Below, piece by piece: positions 47,079-58,291 of a stretch of 64,000 nucleotides of DNA. Source of the DNA: Polychytrium aggregatum (lineage: Eukaryota > Chytridiomycota > Chytridiomycetes > Polychytriales); contig NW_026516326.1 of assembly GCF_025602895.1 (NCBI RefSeq), positions 62,001 to 126,000 of the forward strand. The letters run 5' to 3'. Made by a program: the position numbers and the translations under genes. The first letter of the stretch is position 1; each line of letters begins with the position of its first letter. The notes below the pieces were generated by a model that had not been told where the DNA came from, ran no database searches, and saw only the letters and a program-made list of their open reading frames with translations.

Positions 47079-50033
47079 ATGGCCTCGGAGCTCAAGCAGC
47101 GAATCCCCAAGCCGGCCTCATCTTCGGACGACGAGCCCGATCGTCCTGCGTCGGATCGTCCCGACACCCCGCAGTCGCCAGTCGACGGCGATGACCCTTC
47201 CCGCTCCGAAAACTCACCCCAGCCCCTCGAGCGGCACCCTGAGAGCGAAACCGATACGGACCAACGCAATCCCGCAAGCAAGTCCCGCAAGAAGCCCGCC
47301 TACTTTTCGCACACCTTCTTGATTCACACCGTCATTCGGTCCTCGCCGCTGTCGTCCGAGGTGCGTTTTGGCCCCGCGTCTGGCCCCATGTCTCTGGTGT
47401 GCACTTGCGCACTCTCTGCCCACATGGCAGACATTGCATCCGACAAGCATCATGTCCTCCAGGGATGGATGTGCGCTCGCCAGCGACGGTCCCTCAGTCA
47501 GCCCAAGCGTCGCCAAATGGACTCGGTCCGTCTTCATTCGACTGACCGTCATCTACTCCCTGGCTACTTCGTCGGCGATATGCTGCACCATTGGCGCATC
47601 CGCCACAACGCCTCTTGCCGAATCTCGTCCTGATCCAGTCTCCAGAGCAAAACTATCGCGGCTTTTACAACTTGACGGTGTTGTGCCTGTTTGTCCTCAA
47701 CGTTCGCCTCGTCATCGAAAACTACCAGAAATACGGCTTCCTGCTCCAGTTCCCCACCATCGGCGCCCACTCGAATGACCTCTTCTTCTGTCTGCTGGCC
47801 TTTCCGTTTATGGCCGTAGGTGTCGACTGGGATGGGGCTCAATTGCCCGATCCTGTTGTGGTTGTTAGATGCTTGGATGCCTGGATGCCTGGATGCCTGG
47901 ATGCCTGGAACTGTGGCTGCTTCTCTTACCCGGCGCAGGCCAAACTGACCAGGATACTCTTTGATATCAGGGCTCTGTTTTTGTCGCCCTCGCCCTCGAG
48001 AAGAATGCTTCCAAGAAGCTGGATCCACGCAATCCCACCCCCACGGCGGTCTGGCTGTCCCACTGGGCAAATATCACTCTGGCCCTTGCAACACCGACCC
48101 TCATATCGTGGTTCCTCATCTGGCATCCGGTACGAGAATATGGCATGGGCGAGAGAGTCGTCGGGGACGTAGTTTTGCGTGGCTGCCATACATATGTGGA
48201 GTTGAGCTCGAGTGCCAGTACTACTCCCTTACCCCGTTGCTCTCGCTGACATCCCATTTGCTCTTGGCATATGTCTCAGGCCATCGCCGCGGTTCCTGTC
48301 TTTGCGGCAACGATTCTGTTTCTCAAGTTGATCTCATACATGCTCGTGTGCGCCGAGTTGCGCCGAGAAATGGCCCAAAAGGTAATTGCCAGACACCGGT
48401 TCTTGAGGGCAGGCACATCCAGCTGGCTATGTACGGGCTGGATAATATGCAACGATGCACAGTGGCGACGATGCGCAGTGCCGATGCTGCGATATCCGCG
48501 ACTGAGCGGCTCCCTCTCTGTCAAATGCATCCAGATCCATCCGACCCGCTACGAGGATCGCAACGCTCGCCAGTTCGAGGTTTCCGAGCCCGTTGACTTT
48601 GACATCGATCAAGTGCCCTACCCCTCCAACATCACGCTCGGCAACCTGCTCTATTTTGTCGCCGCCCCGACGCTGGTATCTGTTCTTTCCTGTTGACTCT
48701 CCCCCCTCGCATGCTCGTTTCTGCTGTATTCCCACACGTCTTTCCGGACCCCAAATGGCCACCCGTATCGCTGCTGATCGGTCCTCATATATATATTTGA
48801 TGCAGGTGTACCAGCCGAGCTATCCCAGATCGGCAAAGTTCTCAAAGTCGGAGCTGGTAAAGCGAGTCATGGAGCTTACGATGGCGCTCTTCGGAATGTA
48901 CTTTCTCACGCATCAGTACATGGGTAGGTTGCAGTTGCTTCCTTCAGCCCCTCGCCCAAAGCCTTCCTGCGCTAACTTGTTGGAAACCCGCACCGATGCA
49001 GCCCCAACCCTGCGGAACTCTCTGACGGCTCTAGATGAGCTGAGCGCCCTCAAGCTCACCGAGCGCATCCTCAAACTCTCCATCATCAACGTGCTCGTTT
49101 GGTTGCTGATGTTTTACGCGGTACGTGGAAGTTCGACGGAGAATGTGCGATACGATACGATATGGTGCTGCGGTTTAAATCGTGACTCATGGGCCGCTTC
49201 AGTTTTTCCACTCGTTCCTCAATCTGAATGCTGAGATCCTCGGATTCGGCGACCGTCGTTTCTATCAGTCGGTAAGTTGTTATGGACGGCCGTCTGCTTG
49301 GGCTGACTCAGCGGCAACCGGATGCCCGTGGTAATATCTTGAGCTGACTACATCTTGCCGTGGACCCTAGTGGTGGAACGCAACCGACATTGCCGAGTAC
49401 TGGAGACTTTGGAACTCGCCCGTGTACAATTGGGGTAAGCATCCCGGCTCTAAGAGCACCGCGGCGTTCATGTGCCGGAATAAGGCGCATGTATCGGCAC
49501 CGACATCTCACGCTGGGCTGCTCCCTTCTCAGGAAAGCGACATGTCTACCTCCCTCTGGTCATCAACTACAAAGTACCCCCGGTCGTGGCCTCGGTCGTC
49601 ATCTTTCTGATCTCGGCGGTCCTGCACGAGCTCATCATTGGCGTGCCCGTGCACTCGATCAGCGGCTTGGCTTTCTGGGGCATGCTCGGCCAGATCCCGC
49701 TCATCTTCCTGACCAAGTGGCTGATGGCCATCCGCAGCCTCCGCTTCAATCGCCGCAAGAAGCTGTTTGACACGATCGGCAATCTGGTCTTCTGGATCTC
49801 CTTCACGATCGGTACGTGTCTGATGCTGCATCTCATGGCCGTGGGATTCTCTTGCTCTGTGCGTGTCGCTGTGATGGATATACCTTGGCACCGTAGCTTC
49901 AACAACCTCCGTCTCTCCTCTCTTTGTCTCGCCCTCTCTCCGCGACTACTTGCTCGATCCGACAGTTGGCCAACCCACGGCCATCCTTCTTTACTACTCG
50001 ACTTGGTACCGCCAAAACGTCATCAACACCTAA
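47079..50033 (+). CDS. DGAT1: Diacylglycerol O-acyltransferase 1 (MBOAT family)
   Basis: Joins acyl-CoA to diacylglycerol to make triacylglycerol in the ER membrane. Eleven exons, every junction in phase: 47079-47360, 47648-47815, 47971-48129, 48280-48381, 48535-48675, 48806-48923, 49002-49120, 49203-49271, 49371-49434, 49533-49811, 49966-50033; 522 aa, normal length. An acidic disordered N-terminus of about 90 residues is followed by many hydrophobic segments. Family marks are NYRGFYNLTVLCLFVLNVRL, YFVAAPTLVYQPSYPRS (split by an intron; favours DGAT1 over sterol acyltransferase), the FYxxWWN motif as FYQSWWN (383-389), YWRLWNSPVYNW, and the catalytic His439 in SAVLHELIIGVPVH followed by MLGQIPLIF. 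The C-terminus ends GQPTAILLYYSTWYRQNVIN. Sterol O-acyltransferase is the main alternative and is less likely. Confidence 0.95.
47874..47905. repeat. 8-bp minisatellite in DGAT1 intron 2
   Basis: Four copies of tggatgcc in the intron between 47816 and 47970. Confidence 0.9.
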
Positions 50034-50502
50034 TTGGCGCGGCCGTACTCGAGTGTCTTCCCCTGGCCACAAATGTTCTGGCTCAGCCACTAACTCGAAC
50101 AATGTCCCCACCACGGCACCGTTTTGCGTGTCCCTCCTCTTGTTTGCGGCGAGATCTTCCCGCTTGTACTGCTATTTTTTCTTTCTTTCTTTCTTTTCTT
50201 TACCATTCTCGACAGTGAGAACAAACATGAAATCAATGCAAAACAGAGGCCATCCAGACTTTGACTGATGGGGAAAGGACGTAGAATGATAGACGAGGGG
50301 GATGATTCGATGATAGAAAGAATAGGAGGTGGAGGGCATGTGCTCTATTGTCGAGGGATTGCAGATGGACAGATACCACCGTTGGACAGGCTGGTGGTAG
50401 TAGTAGTAGTGGTGGGGGGGGGCTGACCAGTGTGTCTCGTGAATGTAGTTGAACTTGGACTGTGGCTATAAAAGGAGTCGAGGATTCTGCGTGCCAGTCT
50501 AT
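50034..50502. other. Intergenic between converging genes
   Basis: 470 bp with a TTTCTTTC run near 50.18 kb and a (GTA)n/G run at 50395-50420. Terminator/3' UTR sequence of DGAT1 and the LRR gene. Confidence 0.6.
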
Positions 50503-52050
50503 CTACCGGCCCTTCCAGAAGAACAGGCTGGCAAACTTGCTGGCCCGTCGCTTGAGCGTCAGCGACCGCTCGGTGTCGTCCGGCTGTCGACTGGCAGCGG
50601 GCCTCGTGAACGGATTGCCGGAAAGATTCAGGTTCGGGCAGCGCTTCAGGTCGTCGAGAGAAATAGGCGGCGTCTCAAAGTTGTTGTACGACAGATCGAT
50701 CTCACACTCGACGGGGAGGGACCAAAACGACTCTGGCAGGCTGGCGAGCTGGTTGCTGGACAGGCTCAGGTGCGTGAGCGAGCCCATGTTGCCGAACGAG
50801 TCGGGCAGATACCGCAGGCCGTTGCTGCCGACGTCGAGACTGGCAAGCAGGCCGAGGGCATGGATGCTCTCTGGCAGCGTCACCAGCGCGTTCTTCCAGA
50901 GATGAAGCTTGGTGAGGGCATGCAGCTGGCCGACCGAGTCCGGGAGGACGCGCAGACAGTTGTTGTTGAGGATGAAGCGCGAGAGCGACTCCAGTCCGCC
51001 GATCGAGTCCGGCAGTCCCTCGATCCTGTTGTCCTTGACGTCCAGATAGGTCAGCTCGGTCAGCTGGCCGATGGATTCAGGAAGGCGCGAGAGCTTGTTC
51101 TTGCAGAGGTATAGCTGCGACAGCAGTTCAAGGCCGCCGATGGACTCGGGCAGCTCCACCAGCTGGTTGTCGCTGAGGTAGAGCTGTGTGATGCGGTTGA
51201 GGTTGCCAAAGGCCTCGGGCAGGTGCGAAAGCCGGTTCCGCCCCAGATCCAGGTACGAAAGCTGCACCAGGTCGCAGAACGAGTCCGGCAGCGACGTCAG
51301 CTGGTTGTTTTCGAGGGCCAGGTATGTCAGTGTCGAGAGGCTGCCGATGGCCTCGGGAAGCTCCGTCAGCTGGTTGTCGTAGAGGACGAGCTGCGAGAGC
51401 TGCCGCAGACGGGGGAACGAGGCCGGGAGACGCTGCAGGTGGTTGTTGCTGGCGCTCAGGCGGACGAGGTACGGCAGGTTGGCGATCGAGTCGGGCAGCC
51501 AGGACAGCTGGTTGTAGTCGACCCGCAGCTCCCGGGCGGCGACCATGTTGCCCATCGACTCGGGCAAGGTCTGCAGCTCGCTGTCAAAGTACGAGAGCTG
51601 CAGCGGGCCAATCGGGTCCATATGCTTGGCGCCGAACTTGGAGACGGTCGCGGCCTGCTGGTTCGGCTGGAGGGAGTTGAACCAGCGATCGTACAAGGGC
51701 GCATGCTGTGCTTGGATACGGCGCATGATGGCCTCGAACAGCGCCGAATCCTGGGCGACAAGCTCCCAGAACAGAGCCTCGGCTGGGTGCGGGGTGGTGG
51801 TGGTGCGATTCAAGAGGTGGAATGCGCCCAAGGAGACATGTTTCAGGGATGTGTTGGGCGCCCGCAGCGACTTGGGCAGCGCCGTGCTGCGGATCAGGAG
51901 GATGTCCGCAAAGGCCTGCAGCCAGACTCGGGCAGCCTGGGGATGGCGGTAGAGCCGCCGCGAGACGAGCGAGAGCCTGAAGCGGGTGGACGCATCGGTG
52001 GTCCGGGACAGAAAGACGATCTCGAGGATGTCCCTCGGCGGAGCAACCAT
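50503..52050 (-). CDS. Leucine-rich-repeat protein with F-box-like N-terminus
   Basis: Single exon, 515 aa; ATG at 52050 (MVAPPRDILEIVF), chosen because the F-box-like segment begins there although the frame is open upstream. Residues about 5-50 (RDILEIVFLSRTTDASTRFR, LSLVSRRLYRHPQAARVW) match the F-box pattern of an acidic helix plus LSLVSRR. Residues about 165-480 are 14 LRRs of exactly 23 residues of the type LxLxxNxLxxLPxSIxxLxx, for example TYLALENNQLTSLPDSFCDL and SQLYLCKNKLSRLPESIGQL. The tail is basic (LTLKRRASKFASLFFWKGR). LRRs of this class occur in Ras-group LRR proteins, SHOC2 and fungal adenylate cyclase. If the F-box is real, it may be an SCF substrate receptor; otherwise a scaffold. 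No intron, unlike most neighbours. Confidence 0.88.
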   Translation of the reverse strand: MVAPPRDILEIVFLSRTTDASTRFRLSLVSRRLYRHPQAARVWLQAFADILLIRSTALPKSLRAPNTSLKHVSLGAFHLLNRTTTTPHPAEALFWELVAQDSALFEAIMRRIQAQHAPLYDRWFNSLQPNQQAATVSKFGAKHMDPIGPLQLSYFDSELQTLPESMGNMVAARELRVDYNQLSWLPDSIANLPYLVRLSASNNHLQRLPASFPRLRQLSQLVLYDNQLTELPEAIGSLSTLTYLALENNQLTSLPDSFCDLVQLSYLDLGRNRLSHLPEAFGNLNRITQLYLSDNQLVELPESIGGLELLSQLYLCKNKLSRLPESIGQLTELTYLDVKDNRIEGLPDSIGGLESLSRFILNNNCLRVLPDSVGQLHALTKLHLWKNALVTLPESIHALGLLASLDVGSNGLRYLPDSFGNMGSLTHLSLSSNQLASLPESFWSLPVECEIDLSYNNFETPPISLDDLKRCPNLNLSGNPFTRPAASRQPDDTERSLTLKRRASKFASLFFWKGR

Positions 52051-52613
52051 GACGGGGGGGGGACGAGATTGATGCTGGAGTAGAATCGATGCAGGAGTAG
52101 AATCGATGCAGGCGAGACTCGTCCAAGCAAGTCCAATCCAGACGAATCCAAAGTCCAATCCAGACGAATCCAAAGTCCAGTCCAGAGGAGACCAAAGTTC
52201 AGAGCAACCCGAGCGAGTCTTTTGGGCCAGGAGCGCCTGGGCTTTCCTATTCGGGCGGACGCGGTGCGACAGCCGCGCACAGAAGCAACTCTGTCGCGCG
52301 AAACAGAGGCAAAGGGGAAAGATGGGTCGCAACCCAAATCCAGCGACAACGGACCCATGTCCATCGGGTGCATGTCGAGAATGGTGCAGGGGCGACGCCG
52401 CTGTTGGGCCCATGTCGTTACCGCTCGTGTTCGTTGCGCTCATGGGATCCTGGTGTGTCGATGCAGGCACTCCACCATGGAGCAGGCCTTGGCCGCTCCG
52501 ACAACCCGCAAACACGGCCCCGCATCCATCCATTGACAAAAACGAACAGCACCCTGAACATCCACAGCACTGATGGCATTCACACGGCATTCACACCACG
52601 GCATTCACACTTC
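52051..52613. other. Intergenic, LRR promoter side
   Basis: 563 bp with direct repeats of gaatccaaagtccaatcca type at 52100-52200 and cattcacacggcattcacac near 52.57 kb. No gene seen. Confidence 0.6.
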
Positions 52614-54431
52614 TCACTCCCCGCTCCGAGCCTCGCTCAGGTCCGTGTCTGGCCTCGGTTGGCCAGCGGCGCCCTTTGCATGCACGCACAGGTCTCCGTC
52701 GCAATCGAGCACCCGGAGAAAGAGGGCGACCATGACGCAATCGCCTTCGATGATGCTGCGGGCTTTGGAGTCTGCCGGCCTCATCAATCGCGCTTGACTG
52801 ACCAGCCGCTTGAATCCGATACCTCGGGTCTCGGGGAGGAACCGGTGATCTGTTGCGGTGGCAAAGTGTTCCATCGGTCAGTCGCTGAGTCCTATCAACC
52901 CCCCTCCCTTAGTCCATGAAGACGCTGATTTCTCACGGTTCGTTCTTGCGATCCATGCGTCTCCGCTGTGCAGCAGTACTCACTCGAGAGTCGGCCGCTG
53001 GAATACTGGATCTTGGGCTGCTGTGGGTTGGCCAGACAAAAGCAAAACTCGACACAGACCGACGACAGGGCTTTGTTCGACGATGACGACGGGCCGCAGC
53101 AGTAGAGGAAGAGGGAAACCGTGCGATGGCGGCTGAGACCCAGCTTCAAGCACCTGCAGGCGAGGAGGATGTGTGTTTTGATTAGGTCCGAGTGATCGAA
53201 ATGCCCGGGCTCGGTGTCGTTGCTGCCTTTGTGGTCAGGGCATTGCCGCCCATATACTGCGGCTGCTTGCCGAGCCCAGGATGCTCTGCCAGTCCTTACC
53301 ACTGGGTCTGCCGGAGAGTCCAGACGGGGCTGTTGACCAGGCGAGTGCGCTGAACATGGCTCCACAGCGGGATGATCCATTTGAAGATGCCGTAGTCGCG
53401 GCTGGCCCCGGCCAGGGTCGGGAACAGCACCAGGAGGTCGAGATCCAGACTGGCAATCTGCGCGGCGTCGGCTATCAGATCAGAATAATCCGCCAGTCCA
53501 TGGCCCATGTCGATCTTCATATCCGTTTCCGTATATGTATCTGTATCTGTATCCGTATCCGTATTCGTATCCGTATCCGTATTCGTATCCGGGCCCGTGT
53601 CCAGGCCCCGGTTCAAGTCCAAGTCGAGGTCCAGGCCCAACAGCCCAGCCTGTGTCCAGCCGTCGATCATATTCCTGAGCTTCTCGGCTTGGAAATGCAC
53701 CAGATAGCCGAGCCGAAGCCTGGACGACGGCGGGGTGCGTTCGTAGACAAACTTCCAGAAGGCAAACGATGTCCTGGCCTCTTCAAACTCAAACTCCGAT
53801 ATCGCACCAAAGAGAAGATCTTGCAGCCGCTCATGCCCCAGCTTGTCGGCGAGGACAAAGAGCTCGACCGCCACGAGCATATGGCTCGACAGCCCGGACT
53901 TGGCCTTGGGTTTGGTCTCGGCGCGGCCCAGACCCAGACCCAGACCCAGGCTGAGGCGCCCCGTATACAGAAACTCGAGCAGATGCTGGACGACATGAGG
54001 CTCGTCCTCGGGCATGTCGATTTGGTTGAGCCGCGACTCTCGGAAGGTGCCCGATAGGCATGCCTCAAAGAACGGGACGGTCGTCAGGACGCCTCGATGG
54101 ACATGGAAGGATGCTTTGCTGTCTCCGCTGCCGGCCCGCACCAGCACTGGCGGCTCGGTGATGCCGCAAGCCAGCGCCCAGTTGCTCGGGAAGAGCCTGC
54201 AGGTGCAGTTAGCAACAAAAACAGGTGGGAGGTGAGGCGGCCGGACGAACTTGGTGTGCGGGGAAACAAATGAGACAGCGGGGCCATCAGAGATCCAGAC
54301 AAGCGGCGGCTGGGGTGGTACCTCTCTGTATCAGCTTCAGTTGGAGCGCTACAGGCAGTCGCTGTGAGTTTTGTCCTGCTCGGACGCAGACACTGGGCAT
54401 CGTCGGAGGCCTCGTCGCTCGCTCTTGTCAT
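52614..54431 (-). CDS. BTB/POZ-domain protein with probable C-terminal MATH-like domain
   Basis: BTB proteins dimerise and often bind Cul3 as ubiquitin-ligase adaptors. Start ATG at 54431 (MTRASDEASDDAQ); exon 1 54431-54322 joins exon 2 (from 54196) in phase 2. The BTB domain follows: VLVRAGSGDSKASFHVHRGV, TTVPFFEACLSGTF, VVQHLLEFLYTGRL, VAVELFVLADKLGHERLQDL. An Asp/Thr/Asn dipeptide-repeat linker lies at 53520-53592. Further exons read HFDHSDLIKTHILLACRCLK, SVCVEFCFCLANPQQPKIQY, and, after a donor near 52997, HRFLPETRGIGFKRLVSQAR and CVMVALFLRVLD. That pattern resembles a MATH/TRAF beta-sandwich. The junction after exon 2 (near 53300) is unresolved, and the exact 3' end depends on the last exon having no further intron. 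Confidence 0.75.
53520..53592. repeat. Hexanucleotide repeat encoding a Thr/Asp linker
   Basis: Imperfect GTATCC/GTATCT/GTATTC copies on the plus strand, coding for alternating Asp and Thr/Asn (DTNTDTDTNTDTDTDTDT) within the BTB protein. Confidence 0.9.
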
Positions 54432-55399
54432 GGCCGGGATGGAGATGAGGCAAGAGCCCGGACAGCTCCGACCCAACACGAAACATGACCAACGATGTGT
54501 CCCTTGTGCTCCTGGCTGCTGGCTGCATCCTCCCGCCTTCTCGAGCCAGACATTCGCTCACTCCTGGACACAGGGGATGGGACAATGGCTCGGTGCCGAA
54601 GGTGGCGACATCGAAGACATTGGTCGCGAGAGACAGGAAAGGCAGACACGCAAGGATATTGGTGTATTCATGCCCTGCCACAAGACAGGGGCAATTCGTC
54701 CTCTCCAACATCGCTGGCGCAGAAGAGGAAGAGGAGGAGGGTATTTCTGAACGAGCTGCAAACGAAATGGATATTCGAGGAGAAGGGCAAGAGGGCCAGT
54801 CTTGCAGAGGCTGTGAGCTGGTCGGGCTAATGAAATCAAACGGAGGCGGAGCGGGGAGGGGAATATTCGAGGTGCGAAGTGCAAGCAAGCAAATAGGACT
54901 GCAAGAAGGCAAGACTGCAAGAAAGCAAGAATAAGGACAGATGTGTGAGAGAGGGAGTGAAGGTGGTGGGCAATTACGAAGAGAGGTTGCAAGCGTAGTC
55001 AAAAATTGAGAGAGCACACGATATGTGTACAACAAAGCCAGTCGAAACAAAAGTCAGAGTCATTAGGGCAACGGAGGAAAAGGGCAAGAGGAGTGCATCC
55101 AAGCCTTGCGCTGTGGATGCGAAACCTTGCCTCGTGGTCGCAAGTAAGATTAGAATATGATGTCATGGGTGGATAATGCTGCAATGAAGGAGAGCGTGCG
55201 AGAGCAAACAAGCGCCGAGGAAATGGAAAGAAGGGGAAGCGGCAAAGGAAGGCTCGTAGGCACCACACATCGAATGGTCGTATATAAAAAAGGGAAGCAA
55301 AAGAATGGCAAATGTGAATAGAGAGAATAGGTCCAACGGCAAACACATGGCAACGACCACGACCCCCGGGCCATGTCCCCGAACACCAGCGGCCTCGAC
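54432..55399. other. Intergenic, about 970 bp
   Basis: Between the BTB gene start and the next minus-strand stop. A/G-rich on the plus strand with gcaag-type simple sequence near 54.9 kb. No gene supported. Confidence 0.6.
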
Positions 55400-58291
55400 T
55401 CAGATGGTAAGAGTCTTGCCAAACTTGATAAGCTTCTCGGTGTATCGTGATCGGCTGCGGGTCATCTTGGTTTTGCTGTCCAGCGAGTTCGTCAGGAACG
55501 TGAGCAACTCGTGCACAGCCTCGAGGAAGGACTCCTGGTACAGAACTCGGTCCGATCCAGACGCCGAGCCGATGCGAGTCATGGACGGCAGCTTGACCAT
55601 CGGAACATCGCCCGGGAAGGTCGGGCTCTGAGGGGAGTGAGACGACGCGAGGCTGATGACGCTGTGGTGGCCATGGAGATGGATTCCGTCCTGGCGATCG
55701 GGCGAGTAGATCGACGGCGACTTGGACCGGCTCGAGGATCCACGAAGGGTCGCAAAGGACTGCAGGCGGGTGCCGTACACGCTGGAGCCAGAGGCAGCGA
55801 GCGCCTTGAACTGCTTCTTCCACTCCTGGTTCATCAAAATGGCGTCTTTCCAGGCCGAGATCCACTGTGTCTTCTCGGTCTCGGTCATTTTGCGCTCGTA
55901 GATCTCGCCGCAGAAGCGCTGCATCAGGCCGCGCACGATCTGGGCCGATGAGTCTGAGGCGCTCTGCAAGGCGCCGTGCGCGATGCTCTTGACGTGGCGG
56001 ATCTGGATGCGGCAGCCGCTGGCGACAAACGACAGCACGAGCTTCATGGGGTCGGCGCTGGGATCGCGCTGGTAGTACGCCGCGCGACTCGAGGTGCCGA
56101 GCTCGCCGACCCAGGTAATGAGGTCGTCGAAGCAGGTCACCGAAAAGCGATGCTTGGCGCCGTAGGTGTTGAGGACCCAGGTCCAGATCACGGCGGGCTG
56201 GGGCTGCTCGTAGCAGCGGGTAAAGCATGCGCCGCCGCGATGGTTGTCATTCATGAGCGCCTCCTCGATGTAGGACTCGGGCACCTTGATGAGCGAGACG
56301 ATCGTGCTCATGGCCGGGATGTTGGCGTGGCCGCTGGGTCCCATAAAGTCCTGGAGCAGCTTCCGGGAGCAGTGGAACAGGACCTCTTGCGGCACGAACG
56401 ACTCGAGGAGCTGGAGCGCGCTTGGCTCAAAGCCTTCGCGGATGACCTCGCTGACGAGCGACTTGGTGAAGCGCATGCCTCGGGAGATGTACATGCGGAC
56501 TTGATCGATCGAGGCGTGGTTGTCGCGCAGGATGAGCTTCATGAAGGGGTTGTTGATACGTCTCAGATGCAGGCCGTTGGACTCGAGGGCGGACAGCAGG
56601 AGCATATCGAGTTTGGCGATCTGGTAGATGCGGAGGGCAGCCATAGGCGTGAGCTCTTCCAATGGAACAAAGCCGTACTTGACGATGAGCTCGCGAATCA
56701 TGTTTTTGGAGGCCGCCATGTTGTTGGCGTGCTGCTCAAAGGCCCCGATGTCGTCGCAGGCAATACCGGACTCGTCGCCGTACAGATGGTAGCCTTGCAA
56801 GATAATCAGCCGCTCGATCTCGGTTGGTTGGCGAACGAGCTGTGTCTGCTGAGGCTGCGATTCAGAGTCGTTTAGGGTTGTCGACGGCGACGGCGGCTTG
56901 TAGATGGTTCTGTTGATGAGCTGGCAGAAGAAACGCGGGACGACTCGTTCTTCCTGGATCAGCAGCTCGGCAAGCGACAGAGTGAGCAGGTTCTTGTGCT
57001 TCTTGAGGCCGTAGTAGAGGGCAAGCCGGCCATACTGGGTCAGCAGCCAGTCGCGACGCAAGGTGGGTTCTTTGGAGATGCAGTAGCTCCATCGACACAG
57101 GCGGGTAAAGTTGGTTGGGTTTGGCAGGAAGTGGACGACACGGGCCCAAACCTGGTGATGGGTTCAAGGTGGAGGGTTGACGAGAGGTGAGTTTGGCGGA
57201 TGAGACAGTTGGTCGTATGAGATGAGCCAATGCATCCGAGTGAGAGTCGTGGGAGTGATGATTGACGCGAGACGAGTCGAGATGAGTGGAGATGAGTCGA
57301 GGTGGGATGTGTTGTCCAAGGCAAGGCGCCAGCCAGGCGCAGGAATTCATCCGCAGACAAGTCCGAGCATTACGCGGAAACAGACGACGGCGATGGGACC
57401 GAAGCACAGCGAGATGCGGCGAGAGCGAGCCAAGAAGCCAAGAGTTGGTACGATGGATACGATGGATACGATGGATACGATGGATACGATGGATATGGGT
57501 CACCGCGGTACCGAAGAAGGTTTCCAGGCCATCGGATCGGATCAGATCGGGAGATAACCAAACCAAATAGATGGGAGCAATGATCAGTGGTTTGGTGATG
57601 ACTCTAGCATCGAGTGACAGGATCTCAAATAGGAAGGGCACGGCATGGTGGCTGCATGAATGCACGCAGGCGACCTCCAAGCAGAGGACGGAGATGCAAA
57701 GCATGCGAGCCAAGTGGGGAGGAGCAGACAGGGTGCATACAGGCCAGCCCAAACGCCTTGGAACCGTCAACGAGAAATGCAGCGAGTGAGAGTGATCGTG
57801 GACAGGAAATGCAGCGAATAGGGATGCTGGATGACCAAATATTCAGCCAGCGACGAAGGAGCGGCCGTATTTGCACCCAATGAAAACGAAGAGACGCAGG
57901 ACAGAACGGGGCCGTCATGGCACGGATGTAGTACCTCGTACGGAAGCGACATCATCCCAGGGCCATAAAAGGCCGAGATGTCGGTCGAGTCGGTGCAGAC
58001 GCTACTTGTCTCGGTCCGGAAGCTGTCGGCCCGTTCGCGGCCGAACCGCAGCCTCAGCGAGCTGGTATAGGTGGACTTTGACTGCGACAGCCCTGATTGA
58101 GCGCCGCCGGCAAAGGCGGTTTGGGGAATATCCATGGGTGCGGCCGACATTCGCAAGGACGGGTTTGGTAGTCGCAGGGCATGGAGAAGGGAGGTGCGCA
58201 AGTCCTGGTCGGGCTTCTTTTTCTTGGAGTTGAAGGCAAAGAACCTATAGAAGGGCCCGTCGATGCGGTTTGGGTCGTAGAGGTTGTGCAT
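55400..58291 (-). CDS. Protein with central F-box-like motif, 702 aa, function unknown
   Basis: Start ATG at 58291 (MHNLYDPNRIDGPFYRFFAF). Exon 1 is 58291-57935; exon 2 is 57151-55400; both ends are phase 0. The intron (783 bp) is long. The exon junction completes an F-box-like motif: MSLPYE joined to VWARVVHFLPNPTNFTRLCR and WSYCISKEPTLRRDWLLTQY. Then follows an extended helical region of about 350 residues (ELIVKYGFVPLEELTPMAAL, IDQVRMYISRGMRFTKSLVS, EGFEPSALQLLESFVPQEVL) that looks like a helical repeat fold. The last 150 residues are Ser-rich, with a final helix (FLEAVHELLTFLTNSLDSKT) and a basic end. I recognise the layout only as fungal F-box-like; a ubiquitin-ligase role is inference. 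Confidence 0.8.
57451..57495. repeat. 9-bp minisatellite in an intron
   Basis: Five copies of cgatggata inside the 783-bp intron of the F-box-like gene. Confidence 0.92.
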
